DNA from: Acidobacteriota bacterium
GTDB taxonomy: Bacteria > Acidobacteriota > Terriglobia > Terriglobales > Acidobacteriaceae
Length of the DNA: 35,798 bases
Assembly (NCBI GenBank): GCA_028872955.1
Contig: JAGWNX010000035.1
Coordinates: forward strand, 1 to 35,798
Reading direction: 5' to 3'
Shown here: piece after piece, positions 7,500-15,213 of the stretch
Numbering within the stretch: position 1 is the stretch's first letter
Layout: the number at the start of each line of letters is the position of its first letter
Translations under genes and position numbers: made by a program
Notes under the pieces: generated by a model
Seen by the model: the letters and a program-made list of their open reading frames with translations, nothing else
The model's database searches: none
What the model was told of the DNA's origin: nothing

Positions 7500-7685
7500 T
7501 CCCGGGCAAGGGAAGCCAGCCTGAGTTCAGAGTGGACGGCCGCTTCGCCGCCTTGAGCGCGGCGGGTGACGGGGCTGCGGTCGGGTGGCAGGTGACGTCA
7601 GGCCGGTTTTTCGCGTCCTAACATTCAGGCCCCAGGCACTACCCGTTTGGGGGAGAAACGCGGTAAGATGGAGGGTAGATAACTT

Positions 7686-8177
7686 ATGGGAAACACAGTG
7701 CTTCAATCCGTCGCTCGACCGTTTCGTCGCACGCCCCATTGCACGGACCCAGTGGTTGGGAACATCCTCTCCGGCTGGCGCTACGACATCTCGGGCCTCT
7801 CTGAGGCGATGCGCACCGACTACGACCAGCACCTTGCCGAGTGTGCCTACTGCCAGCGACGCCAGCGTGTGGCTCGCAGCATGGAGGTCCTGCTGATCTC
7901 GGTCAGCACGCTTTCGATGGCGGCGTTCCTGCTGGCCGCGCTCGTCATTCACCGGGTAGAGATGGTGACGCACATTGGCACCTTCCATGTACGTCTGATG
8001 CAGGAGCACTTTGTCGCTATCTCGCTGGAAGCAGTTGCCATTGCAGGGCTGGTGGTCTCCACGCTGCTGTGGATTCTGGTGGCCATCGCGACTCCGCTGC
8101 CGGCGCTGGCGCGTGAGGTGGTGCAGCGGGTACTGCCAGACCACGTGCTGCAGGAGATTCGCCAGCGCATTAACTAG
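7686..8177 (+). CDS. Membrane protein with N-terminal zinc-finger-like motif
   Basis: A 163-residue protein of unknown function. The N-terminal half contains HLAECAYCQRRQ, a His-x3-Cys-x2-Cys motif as in zf-HC2 anti-sigma domains, but I see no adjacent sigma factor and the upstream cysteine (TPHCTDP) is only a possible fourth ligand. Two hydrophobic helices follow: LLISVSTLSMAAFLLAALVI and FVAISLEAVAIAGLVVSTLL with its continuation. A short amphipathic tail ends in HVLQEIRQRIN. GGAGGG lies 10-15 bases upstream of the ATG. The gene is 97 bases before the rhomboid gene and in the same direction, so a shared transcript, and possible control by intramembrane proteolysis, is conceivable but unproven. 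Confidence 0.7.
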   Translation: MGNTVLQSVARPFRRTPHCTDPVVGNILSGWRYDISGLSEAMRTDYDQHLAECAYCQRRQRVARSMEVLLISVSTLSMAAFLLAALVIHRVEMVTHIGTFHVRLMQEHFVAISLEAVAIAGLVVSTLLWILVAIATPLPALAREVVQRVLPDHVLQEIRQRIN

Positions 8178-8274
8178 GCGCACCCTGGTTCTCCCGCGTC
8201 GGGAAACGATGCAATCCGCTCTCCATCTGGTTCTTGCTTCGGGTGCGTCGCTACGATAGCGTACTGATATCCGC

Positions 8275-9084
8275 ATGTCTTTTTCTCCGCAGGGCGAAGT
8301 GATGCCGCCGGGCTCTGACGGCGACGGCATGGGTGCGTTTGCCCAGCCACCGGAGCCTGCAGCGGCGCGGCGACGGTTCCATGCCCCGGCGACGTATGCG
8401 CTGGTCGGCATCAACTGCCTCGTCTTTCTGGGGATGGTGGTGCAGGGCGTCTCCCCGACCAGCCCCAGCACGGCGCAACTCATCCACTTTGGTGCCACCA
8501 ATCCATTTCTGATTCTGGCCGTGTCGCAGTGGTGGCGCGTGCTGACGGCCACCTTTGTGCACGTCGGCATCATCCACATTGCCACCAACATGTGGTGCCT
8601 GTGGAACCTGGGAATGCTGGGAGAACCCCTGCTGGGCCCTCTGGGGCTGGTGGCGGTGTATGTGCTGACGGGTGTGGCGGGCAATCTGCTGTCGCTCACG
8701 CTCTCCGTGCTGACGCGCGACTTTGCGCTCGTAGGTGCAGGTGCCTCAGGCTCGGTCTTCGGCATCGCTGGCATTCTGATTGTCTTACTCTCCAACAAGC
8801 GTCTCCCCATCCCCTGGGGCGAACTGCATCGTCTACGGCGGTCGGTCATTCAGTTTGCCGCTCTGAACCTGGTGATCGGGCTGGCGGCAAACTACACGTG
8901 GTTCGTGCGCATCGACAACTCGGCCCACGTGGGCGGCTTTCTGTGCGGGCTGGCACTGGGCGTGCCCCTGGTGCCGCGCATGACCTCGGGCCGCACGCGG
9001 TATCTGCGCCGGCAGAAGCTCACCTTTGCCGGGGCGGCGTTCTGCCTGGTGTTGTTTGCCTACTGGATCCTGAATTTGCGCTAA
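8275..9084 (+). CDS. Rhomboid-family intramembrane serine protease
   Basis: A 269-residue inner-membrane protease that cleaves substrates within or next to the membrane. After a cytoplasmic N-terminus of about 40 residues come six hydrophobic helices. Diagnostic sites: the WWRVLTATFVHVGIIHIATN segment (L1 loop and the HxxxN of helix 2), the nucleophile Ser in GAGASGSVFG, and the general-base His in NSAHVGGFLCG on helix 6, so the Ser-His dyad is intact. WWR replaces the common WR motif before helix 2, a normal variant. The C-terminus adds a further hydrophobic segment (AGAAFCLVLFAYWILN), consistent with the six-plus-one topology. A substrate cannot be named; the membrane protein directly upstream is a candidate only by proximity. 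Confidence 0.92.
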   Translation: MSFSPQGEVMPPGSDGDGMGAFAQPPEPAAARRRFHAPATYALVGINCLVFLGMVVQGVSPTSPSTAQLIHFGATNPFLILAVSQWWRVLTATFVHVGIIHIATNMWCLWNLGMLGEPLLGPLGLVAVYVLTGVAGNLLSLTLSVLTRDFALVGAGASGSVFGIAGILIVLLSNKRLPIPWGELHRLRRSVIQFAALNLVIGLAANYTWFVRIDNSAHVGGFLCGLALGVPLVPRMTSGRTRYLRRQKLTFAGAAFCLVLFAYWILNLR

Positions 9085-9128
9085 GGGTGGCATCGCCTTT
9101 TCTGCCTGCCCGTACTATCCTGTAGCCC

Positions 9129-10118
9129 ATGTTTCCGCGACAGCGCCATGCGCTCCGTCTTGTGTTGCCGCTGCTGCTGGTTGTGGTACTGGCTGGCACG
9201 GCGGTGGCGCGGCATGATGATATGGCCGATCCAAACCCGGAGCCCGCCATACCGGCCCTGCTGGCTGCGTTTGAGGATGTGCCGGTGGTGGCCATTGGCG
9301 AGGCCCACGGGCTGCAGCAGGCAGGCGACTTCTACGTCGCGCTGGTGCAGGCGCCTGGCTTTGCCGACCATGTGAACGACATTGTGGTGGAGTGGAGCAC
9401 GCCGCGCTACCAGAGCGTGCTGGATCGTTATGTGAACGGCGAGGACGTGCCGCCTACCGAGCTTGCCGAGGTCTTTCGCAACACCACCAAGGTCTTTGCC
9501 TGGGAGTCACCGATCTACCCCAGGCTGCTGCAGGCCGTGCGGGAGCTGAACCGGTCGCTGCCCGCCGAGAAGCGCGTGCGCGTGCTGGGCGGCGATGCGC
9601 CGATCGACTGGTCGCAGGTGAAGAACTATCGGCAGTGGAACCACTTTCAGCCCAACAACAAAGCCTTTGCCGACGTGATTACGACGCAGGTGCTGGATCG
9701 CCACCGGCATGCACTGGTGATTCTGGGCAGCAATCACCTGACGCGTGGCGGCGACCGCTGGGGCTCGGCCGATGTGACCACCATGCTGGAGAAGCGATAT
9801 CCGCATGCGACACGGGTGGTGCTGCTGGCCTCGTCGTGGAGCTTTGGCATGGATCCTGACCTGATGCACAACTGGCCGGTGCCGTCGCTGGCGGCGACCA
9901 GTGGCAAGTGGGCCTCGCGTATCAGCTTTGACCGCGGCTCGCTCAAGGACTCTGGCGATGCGGTGCTGTATCTGGGGCAGGACCTGAACGAGGCCCAGCC
10001 GGACTGGAAGAGCCTGACTCCTGCGTACCTGCGCGAGATCGACCGGCGCTCGCGCATCGAGTGGGGTTGCCCGTTTGACGTGAATCGCTGGAGACGCAAC
10101 CTGGGACCGTGCGGGTGA
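9129..10118 (+). CDS. Secreted EreA/ChaN-like hydrolase-fold protein
   Basis: A 329-residue exported protein. The N-terminus is a classic signal peptide (RLVLPLLLVVVLAGTAVA followed by RHDD). VVAIGEAHGLQQ resembles the GExxHG/GExH motif of the erythromycin-esterase/ChaN/TIKI superfamily, where Glu and His are catalytic or metal ligands; further family-like motifs are IVVEWSTPRYQ, RVRVLGGDAPIDW and LVILGSNHLTRGG. These suggest the same alpha/beta core, but the substrate is unknown and an antibiotic-resistance role is not implied. TACTAT (9113-9118) lies ten bases before the ATG. It is convergent with the HTH regulator, with a long hairpin between the two genes. Superfamily assignment is moderately sure. 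Confidence 0.72.
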   Translation: MFPRQRHALRLVLPLLLVVVLAGTAVARHDDMADPNPEPAIPALLAAFEDVPVVAIGEAHGLQQAGDFYVALVQAPGFADHVNDIVVEWSTPRYQSVLDRYVNGEDVPPTELAEVFRNTTKVFAWESPIYPRLLQAVRELNRSLPAEKRVRVLGGDAPIDWSQVKNYRQWNHFQPNNKAFADVITTQVLDRHRHALVILGSNHLTRGGDRWGSADVTTMLEKRYPHATRVVLLASSWSFGMDPDLMHNWPVPSLAATSGKWASRISFDRGSLKDSGDAVLYLGQDLNEAQPDWKSLTPAYLREIDRRSRIEWGCPFDVNRWRRNLGPCG

Positions 10119-10129
10119 CCTGAACGCCG

Positions 10130-10151
10130 CAGGCCCCGCATGCGGGGCCTG
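10130..10151. terminator. Perfect 22-base palindrome between convergent genes (probable bidirectional terminator)
   Basis: CAGGCCCCGCA followed by its exact reverse complement can fold into a nine-pair GC-rich stem with a four-base loop. It lies 11 bases after the secreted-protein stop and 28 bases before the HTH regulator stop. There is no U-tract on either side, so it is not a textbook intrinsic terminator. Confidence 0.5.
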
Positions 10152-10178
10152 GCAGGGCAAGGAATCGTGTCGCTCCGG

Positions 10179-10604
10179 TTAGCTCAGGCTGGTCTGGGCA
10201 AATTTGCGCACCATGGCCAGCAGCAGCCGGCGGTCACTGTCGCTCAGGTGGGCAGAGTAGCGCTGCACCTGGGTGAGGAAGCGGATCTCCTCCTCGCCGA
10301 GGTTGAGGCCTGACATCTCCTTGCTGACTGCCTCTTCCGCAAAGAACTCGGAGAGCTGCAGGTCGAGTGCGCGGGCGATCTTCTGCAGCGTCTCCAGCGA
10401 GGGGATGGTGTGGCCGTTCTCGACACGCGAGAGGTAGCAGCGCAGCAGGCCCGTCTTCTTCTCAATATCGCCCTGGGACATGCCCTTCTGCAGGCGGTAA
10501 CCGCGGATCGTGGAGCCGATATTGATGGAAAGCGGCTCGTTCTCTTCCACGGTTTCCATAGGAGCGTTCTGAGCGGTGGTTGTGATTGTTTGCATAGCAG
10601 CCAT
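10179..10604 (-). CDS. XRE-type helix-turn-helix transcriptional regulator
   Basis: A 141-residue DNA-binding protein. After a 25-residue flexible N-terminus, the HTH_3/Cro-C1 domain runs from INIGSTIRGYRLQKGMSQGD through KKTGLLRCYLSRVENGHTIP to LETLQKIARALDLQLSEFF. Here SQGDIEKKTGLLRCYLSRVE is helix 2-turn-helix 3. The C-terminal 55 residues (LGEEEIRFLTQVQRYSAHLS and following) form a helical region with no known ligand domain. The start codon has no Shine-Dalgarno. A good promoter (TTGACC, 17 bases, TACTTT) places transcription start at or one base before ATG 10604, so the message should be leaderless. A perfect dyad overlaps the -35 element, which suggests self-repression (inference). Confidence 0.9.
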   Translation of the reverse strand: MAAMQTITTTAQNAPMETVEENEPLSINIGSTIRGYRLQKGMSQGDIEKKTGLLRCYLSRVENGHTIPSLETLQKIARALDLQLSEFFAEEAVSKEMSGLNLGEEEIRFLTQVQRYSAHLSDSDRRLLLAMVRKFAQTSLS

Positions 10605-10611
10605 TGACCAC

Positions 10612-10640
10612 AAAGTAACGAGGGCGCGTGAGGCGGTCAA
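10612..10640 (-). promoter_or_regulatory. Promoter of the HTH regulator gene
   Basis: On the minus strand TTGACC (10640-10635), a 17-base spacer and TACTTT (10617-10612) form a near-consensus promoter. Seven bases then separate the -10 box from ATG 10604. Confidence 0.6.
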
Positions 10641-10656
10641 TGCCATTTTTTGACCG
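10634..10656. promoter_or_regulatory. Operator-like dyad over the -35 of the HTH regulator
   Basis: CGGTCAA (10634-10640), nine bases, TTGACCG (10650-10656): perfect seven-base arms. The proximal arm is the -35 hexamer itself, and a third TTGACC half-site lies at 10604-10609 over the start codon. This is what an autorepressor site would look like; binding is not shown. Confidence 0.45.
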
Positions 10657-10738
10657 GCCCCCAGATTCCCGTACCACGGCAGGTACATCCTGTGCTTCTT
10701 CAGCCATTTGCAGTGGTGGGAGTTGAAGCGGCACTTGA

Positions 10739-10753
10739 ACCCGGTGACCGGGT
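10739..10753. promoter_or_regulatory. Perfect odd-spaced dyad ACCCGGT-G-ACCGGGT
   Basis: Seven-base arms around one central base, about 135 bases upstream of the HTH regulator start. It may be a protein binding site; no regulator is known for it. Confidence 0.3.
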
Positions 10754-10782
10754 GGAACCAGCGACGCCATCAGCAAGCTCGC

Positions 10783-10827
10783 CAATAGCGACCTGGTCGA
10801 TAGCCGTCTGGTTGATAGCGCTCTGGC
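10783..10827. repeat. Three tandem copies of a 15-base unit
   Basis: The units CAATAGCGACCTGGT, CGATAGCCGTCTGGT and TGATAGCGCTCTGGC follow each other without gaps and share the pattern (A)ATAGC-x-x-x-CTGG. They are non-coding as far as I can judge. Confidence 0.6.
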
Positions 10828-10913
10828 TGTTAGAGGATATGCCAACCCCCTGGGTCGCTGGAGGTTGGCAGGCGCGATGCGCCGCGGCTCCTTCAGGCCC
10901 GCGCCGGAGCTCC

Positions 10914-11651
10914 TTACGCCATGTGCATGCCGCCGTTCACGTCCAGGGTATGGCCGGTAATGTAGCCGGCCTCTTCACTGGCCAGAAAGGCCACGGCGTG
11001 GGCGATATCCAGGTCTGTGCCCACGCGGCCCAGCGGAATGTTCTGGGTCATGGCGCCCTTCTGCTCGTCGGTCAGCACGGCGGTCATGGCGGTCTCAATG
11101 TAGCCCGGAGCCACGGCGTTGACCGTAATGGAGCGGCTGGCCAGCTCGCGCGCCAGAGACTTGGTGAGTCCGATCAGGCCCGCCTTGGAGGCGGCATAGT
11201 TGGCCTGCCCGGCCTGGCCCAGCTCGCCCACGACGGAGGTGATGTTGATGACACGGCCCCAGCGGTTCTTGATCATCTGCATCATCAGGGCCTGCGTCAG
11301 CAGAAAGGCGCCGGTCAGGTTTGTGGTCAGCACGTCGTCCCAGTCGGCGCGCTTCATGCGCATGGAGAGGATGTCGCGGGTGATGCCGGCGTTGTTGACC
11401 AGGATCTCAACCTTGCCAAAGTGATCGACGACGGCCTTGGCACCGGCCTTGATGGAGGCCTCGCTGGCAACGTCCAGGGCAAAGGGCTGCGCGGTGCCAC
11501 CGGCGGCGCGAATCTCAGCTGCGACGGCCTCCAGCTTCTCCACGTTGCGGGCAGCCAGCGCGACGGAGGCGCCGCGCCGTGCCAGTTCCAGGGCGCAGGC
11601 GCGACCAATGCCCTGCGATGCTCCGGTTACCAATGCCACTCGACCATTCAC
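10914..11651 (-). CDS. fabG: 3-oxoacyl-[acyl-carrier-protein] reductase
   Basis: NADPH-dependent short-chain dehydrogenase that reduces 3-oxoacyl-ACP in fatty acid elongation. It has 245 residues, the usual length. Visible: cofactor motif VTGASQGIGRA near the N-terminus, NNAGITRD, the Ser-Tyr-Lys triad in ITSVVGELGQAGQANYAASK, NAVAPGYIETAMT, and the C-terminal GHTLDVNGGMHMA. These, including the GITRD and GGM endings, favour true FabG over a generic SDR. The start was placed at GTG 11651 because GGAG lies nine bases upstream and the product then begins VNGRVALVTG; an ATG at 11687 would add an atypical extension. It is divergent from the ThyX-like gene across 114 bases. No other fab genes are in the window. 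Confidence 0.92.
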   Translation of the reverse strand: MNGRVALVTGASQGIGRACALELARRGASVALAARNVEKLEAVAAEIRAAGGTAQPFALDVASEASIKAGAKAVVDHFGKVEILVNNAGITRDILSMRMKRADWDDVLTTNLTGAFLLTQALMMQMIKNRWGRVINITSVVGELGQAGQANYAASKAGLIGLTKSLARELASRSITVNAVAPGYIETAMTAVLTDEQKGAMTQNIPLGRVGTDLDIAHAVAFLASEEAGYITGHTLDVNGGMHMA

Positions 11652-11751
11652 GATGTCTGTCTCCTTTGAATCCAAAGCCTCTCGCATTATACGAATCCGG
11701 TAATCGGCTGGGGCAGGGAATCAGCCGCGTTCTCCTCAGCCCGGTCTCACG

Positions 11752-11757
11752 TATCCT
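11752..11757 (+). promoter_or_regulatory. Candidate -10 box (TATCCT) of the ThyX-like gene
   Basis: TATCCT lies eight bases before ATG 11766, with no Shine-Dalgarno in between. This suggests a leaderless message. Confidence 0.35.
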
Positions 11758-11765
11758 GCTCGCGT

Positions 11766-13334
11766 ATGTCTGACCCGTTCAAGCCTGTTGCCCCCTCTGC
11801 CAGCAAGACCGACGTCTATGCCATCCACGGCGCAGACCCTGAGGTGCTGGCCTATGCCATGGCCAAGTACTCGCGCTCGTCGCTCAGTATGCGCGAGTCG
11901 CTGGCCGAGATCAGCTCGCAGCGGGCTGAACAGTTCCTGAACACCTTCTACTTCCAGTATGGGCATCGCTCCATTGCGGATCTGGCGCATATTCCGTTCG
12001 CCATCGAGCGGCTCTCGCTGCTGGCGGCCATTGCGCTGGTGGATGAGCAGCGCTGGGATGGGCAGGAGCGCTCCACGCGCTACCAGAACTTTCGTACCTC
12101 AGGCTGGTACACACCGCAGCTTGGCGGGCAGACTGGTGCGTACACCGCAGCCATCGAGGCGCTCTTCCGCGCCTACGACCACTTGAGCGGTGGCATGCTG
12201 CAGGCGCTGCAGCGCGCGATTCCACGGCCTGAGGCGATGAAGGAAGAGGCGTACGTGCGCACGCTGAAGGCGCGCGCCTTTGATGTGGCGCGCTATCTGC
12301 TGCCGCTGGCCACCAACACCTCGCTGGGCCAGATTGTGAACGCCCGCACGCTGGAGACGCAGATCTCGCGGCTGCTGACCAGCGAGTTTGCCGAGATTCG
12401 CCAACTGGGCGAGCAGCTGCGCGAGGCCTCTGCCGGTGCGGCGTGGAACGTGCAGCACGACGAGGCCCGCGTGCTGTGCCAGGAGGCTGGATCTGTGGAC
12501 GCAGCCTGCGGCGAGCGCCTGCAGGCCGTGCTGTTGCGCGAGGTGCGCACTGCGCCCACGCTGGTGAAGTACGCGACGCCCAATGCCTATCAGGCCACCA
12601 CCCGCCAGGAGCTTGCCGCCGCCGCCGCTGAGCTGATGGCCGGGCAGGCGATTGCCCCCGCGCCGGTGGTCGATCTGCTGGACGACGACGAGCCGCTGGA
12701 GGTGGAGCTGGCGACCTCGCTGCTGTACCCGCACTGCCACTTCAGCTATCGCCAACTGCGCAGCCACGTGGCCGGGCTGGCTGCGGCGCGTGTGGAGGAG
12801 CTGATTGCGCTGGGTACGCGGCATCGTGGCCGCCACGACGAGCTGCTGCGCAGCTTCAGCGCCGGGCAGGTCTTCCGCTTCGACATTCTGATGGATATCG
12901 GCGGCTTCCGCGATATGCATCGCCATCGCCGCTGCGTGCAACTGCTGCAGGGCTTTACTGATCTGCATGGCTACGAGCAGCCGGAGTGCCCCGGGCAGCC
13001 CTCGCTGGCCGAGGCTGGCCTGGCCGAGGCCTACGACGGCGCGATGGCTGCCGCATACTCCAGCTACCGCGCGCTGCGTGACTCCGGCGAGCCGGAGGCA
13101 GCCCAGTCGGCCCAGTATCTGCTGCCGCTGGGCACGCGCTGCCGGTCCATGTTCAAGATGGACTTTGCCGAGGCGCTGTACATTGCAGAGCTGCGCTCTG
13201 GCGTGGCCGGGCACTTCAGCTACCGCCGCGTGGCGTGGGAGATGTACCGGGCCGTGGCGGCGCGGCACCCGGCGCTGGGACGGCTCTTCCGAATTGAAGA
13301 TGTGAACCAGCCGGTAGACCTGTTGAAGAGATAA
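11766..13334 (+). CDS. Double-length ThyX-like (FAD-dependent thymidylate synthase family) protein
   Basis: A 522-residue protein made of two ThyX-related halves; ordinary ThyX is about 220-250 residues and methylates dUMP with methylene-THF and FAD. In the N-half, QYGHRSIADLAHIPFAIERL is followed by QERSTRYQNF (about 100-109), which matches the ThyX (N/Q)ExSxRY element. However, the RHR tripeptide normally 11-13 residues before the Tyr is DEQ. In the C-half, FDILMDIGGFRDMHRHRRCV (RHR near 386) keeps RHR, but the downstream SxRY is replaced by QLLQGFTDLHGY. Each half thus keeps a different part of the active-site signature. Whether it makes dTMP is uncertain. A TATCCT box precedes the ATG by eight bases. 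recA follows 78 bases downstream with its own promoter. Confidence 0.8.
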   Translation: MSDPFKPVAPSASKTDVYAIHGADPEVLAYAMAKYSRSSLSMRESLAEISSQRAEQFLNTFYFQYGHRSIADLAHIPFAIERLSLLAAIALVDEQRWDGQERSTRYQNFRTSGWYTPQLGGQTGAYTAAIEALFRAYDHLSGGMLQALQRAIPRPEAMKEEAYVRTLKARAFDVARYLLPLATNTSLGQIVNARTLETQISRLLTSEFAEIRQLGEQLREASAGAAWNVQHDEARVLCQEAGSVDAACGERLQAVLLREVRTAPTLVKYATPNAYQATTRQELAAAAAELMAGQAIAPAPVVDLLDDDEPLEVELATSLLYPHCHFSYRQLRSHVAGLAAARVEELIALGTRHRGRHDELLRSFSAGQVFRFDILMDIGGFRDMHRHRRCVQLLQGFTDLHGYEQPECPGQPSLAEAGLAEAYDGAMAAAYSSYRALRDSGEPEAAQSAQYLLPLGTRCRSMFKMDFAEALYIAELRSGVAGHFSYRRVAWEMYRAVAARHPALGRLFRIEDVNQPVDLLKR

Positions 13335-13351
13335 TAGCTTTCGCTTTTTCT

Positions 13352-13380
13352 TTGCTTTGCCCCTTTCCCGGTGCTACTAT
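13352..13380 (+). promoter_or_regulatory. Candidate recA promoter with extended -10
   Basis: TTGCTT (13352-13357), a 17-base spacer and TACTAT (13375-13380) preceded by TGC, an extended -10. I see no classical LexA box of the CTGT-N8-ACAG or GAAC-N4-GTTC type here, so SOS control is not evident. Confidence 0.5.
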
Positions 13381-13412
13381 TCGCAATGACTTTCCCCTGA
13401 GGAGAACGACAC

Positions 13413-14480
13413 GTGGCTGATGAACGCAGCAAGGCAATTGAACTGGCCCTCTCCGGGCTGGAGAAGCAGTTTGGCAAGGGCTCCATTATGCGGCTGGGCT
13501 CGCGCGATGTGGTGCCGATCTCGGTCATCTCGACGGGGTCGATCTCGTTTGACGCGGCGCTGGGTGTAGGCGGTGTACCGCGCGGGCGCGTGGTGGAGAT
13601 CTTCGGGCCGGAGTCTTCGGGTAAGACGACCATTACCCTGCAGATTGTCGCCGAGGCGCAGCGCAGCGGCGGCCTGGCGGCGTTTGTGGACGCCGAGCAC
13701 GCGCTGGACCCGGCCTATGCGGCCAAGCTGGGCGTGGACATCGACAACCTGCTGGTAAGCCAGCCGGACTATGGCGAGCAGGCACTGGAGATTGTGGAGG
13801 CGCTGGTGCGCACCAACTCCATCGACGTGCTGGTGGTGGACTCCGTTGCGGCGCTGGTGCCTAAGGCCGAACTGGACGGAGAGATGGGCGACTCCCACGT
13901 GGGCCTGCAGGCCCGCCTGATGTCGCAGGCGCTACGCAAGCTGACCGGCACGGTGTCGAAGTCGCGCACCTGCCTGATCTTCATCAACCAGATTCGCGAG
14001 AAGATCGGTGTCATGTTCGGCAACCCGGAGACGACCACGGGCGGCAAGGCGCTCAAGTTCTACTCGTCGGTGCGAATCGACATCCGCCGCATTGGCGCCG
14101 TGAAGGATGGCGACGTGGTGGTGGGTTCGCGCACCAAGGTCAAGATTGTGAAGAACAAGGTGGCCGCACCGTTCCGCGACGCTGAGTTCGACATCCTGTA
14201 CGGCGAGGGCATCTCCCGCGAGGGCGACGTGCTGGACCTGGCGGTGACGCACAACATCATCGACAAGAGCGGCGCGTGGTACAGCTTCCAGGGCGAGCGC
14301 ATCGGCCAGGGACGCGAGAACGTGCGCAACTTCCTGAAGGACAATCGGGAGATCTTTGCGCGGGTCGATAGCGAGTTGCGTCGCAAGCTCGGCATTGTCG
14401 CCGCAGCAGGGGACGATGTGCCCGCGGCACCGGCCAACGCCGAGGTGCTGGCCAAGGAAGCGGCCAAGCCACGCAAGTAG
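13413..14480 (+). CDS. recA: Recombinase A
   Basis: Central strand-exchange ATPase of homologous recombination and co-protease in the SOS response. It has 355 residues and is unmistakable. Features: N-terminal [18 protein letters not shown], Walker [10 protein letters not shown] (about 66-74), [11 protein letters not shown] with the catalytic Glu, Walker [13 protein letters not shown], the L1 region [38 protein letters not shown] covering loop L2, and [13 protein letters not shown]. The tail ends EAAKPRK, less acidic than in E. coli. Start is GTG 13413 with GAGGAG a few bases upstream, a strong ribosome site that contrasts with many neighbours. A long hairpin follows, whose U-tract serves the opposite strand. 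Confidence 0.99.
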   Translation: MADERSKAIELALSGLEKQFGKGSIMRLGSRDVVPISVISTGSISFDAALGVGGVPRGRVVEIFGPESSGKTTITLQIVAEAQRSGGLAAFVDAEHALDPAYAAKLGVDIDNLLVSQPDYGEQALEIVEALVRTNSIDVLVVDSVAALVPKAELDGEMGDSHVGLQARLMSQALRKLTGTVSKSRTCLIFINQIREKIGVMFGNPETTTGGKALKFYSSVRIDIRRIGAVKDGDVVVGSRTKVKIVKNKVAAPFRDAEFDILYGEGISREGDVLDLAVTHNIIDKSGAWYSFQGERIGQGRENVRNFLKDNREIFARVDSELRRKLGIVAAAGDDVPAAPANAEVLAKEAAKPRK

Positions 14481-14524
14481 GCCGTCGAGCAGTCGGTTCC
14501 TGAGCAATGCGCGAGTAAAAAAAT

Positions 14525-14550
14525 ACGCCGAGGGAAGGTCCCCTCGGCGT
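14525..14550 (-). terminator. Strong intrinsic terminator of the sigma/anti-sigma/Spy operon (also behind recA)
   Basis: ACGCCGAGGG, six-base loop, CCCTCGGCGT: a perfect ten-pair stem. Read on the minus strand it is followed by ATTTTTTT, a proper U-tract ending transcription from the operon at 14595-16334. On the plus strand it may weakly stop recA transcription. Confidence 0.85.
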
Positions 14551-14594
14551 CTCTCGTTGTTGCTGCTCCGGAACGGCTGGAGGCAGGAACCCTG

Positions 14595-15212
14595 TTAGGG
14601 CTGCAGCTCGGCCAGCATGGGCGGCGCGGCTGCGGCAGGAATCTCGGAGTGATCTGCAGAGGGCGGCGGAGGTGGCGCGGGGTGATCCATCGGCTCACCC
14701 GGGTGCCGGTCTGGGCCACGGAAGCCGTGCCGGTGCTCGCGGTCTTCGGCCTGCAGCCTGGTCCACTGGTCAGGCGTCAGCACGCTACGCAGCGTCAGCA
14801 GCATGTGCGTGTTCGCCTTCTCCAGGTCGGCCCGCAGGTCGGCGATCTTGTCGAGCTGCGCCTGCACCTTGGGGGTGTCCAGCGGATTGGCGGAGAGCAG
14901 CGGCTCCAGTGTGACCTGTGCCTCTTCCAGCGAGGCGTGCATGTGGATGAGTTGGATGCGGTTCTGCTGGAAGATATCCTCCATCTTCTTCTGCTGGTCT
15001 GCGGTCAGGCCGATCTTCTGGGCGAGATCGGGGTTCTTCCACCACAGGCCAAAGGGCAGAATGCCCATGCCGCCATGAAAGCCTCCGGGGCCCATCTCGC
15101 CGCCAGCCCACTTGGGGTGCGGCTCAGGTGGGCCACTCGGGCCCTGCTGTGCAATGGCAGCCGGGACAAGCAATCCGGCGGCAAGGATCAGGGTAAGTGC
15201 TGTGCGGTTCAT
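14595..15212 (-). CDS. Spy/CpxP-like periplasmic LTxxQ-motif protein
   Basis: A 205-residue exported protein. Signal peptide: MNRTALTLILAAGLLVPAAIAQQ. A Gly/Pro-rich linker (GEMGPGGFHGGMGILPFG) leads into an alpha-helical domain. That domain has two family repeats, IGLTADQQKKMEDIFQQNRI and the later LRSVLTPDQWTRLQAE, the LTxxQ motif of Spy, CpxP and CnrX-type proteins. These bind misfolded proteins or metals in the periplasm and often dampen envelope-stress signalling. The C-terminus is His/Pro-rich (HGFRGPDRHPGEPMDHP), which might bind metal. It is one base from the anti-sigma gene and the last gene before the terminator, so it is most likely both a product and a feedback element of the sigma regulon (inference). 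Confidence 0.85.
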   Translation of the reverse strand: MNRTALTLILAAGLLVPAAIAQQGPSGPPEPHPKWAGGEMGPGGFHGGMGILPFGLWWKNPDLAQKIGLTADQQKKMEDIFQQNRIQLIHMHASLEEAQVTLEPLLSANPLDTPKVQAQLDKIADLRADLEKANTHMLLTLRSVLTPDQWTRLQAEDREHRHGFRGPDRHPGEPMDHPAPPPPPSADHSEIPAAAAPPMLAELQP

Positions 15213-15213
15213 A

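Larger units (their letters stand above)
10605..10913. other. 309-base intergenic region between FabG 3' end and HTH regulator promoter
   Basis: It holds the regulator promoter and dyad at its left end, a 15-base dyad (10739-10753), three copies of a 15-base repeat (10783-10827), and no gene that I can support. Small open frames cross it without start signals or conserved motifs. Confidence 0.6.

Noticed and set aside
10462-10845. Minus-strand frame with LSTR repeats covering the 15-base repeats
   Set aside because: It would overlap the HTH regulator out of frame and has no ribosome site or promoter; the repeats are better read as non-coding.
12099-13268. 389-codon minus-strand frame opposite the ThyX-like gene
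   Set aside because: His/Gln/Arg-rich translation typical of antisense frames in GC-rich DNA; the plus strand has the family motifs.
13335-13412. SOS/LexA box before recA
   Set aside because: No CTGT-N8-ACAG or GAAC-N4-GTTC type dyad could be found by eye.
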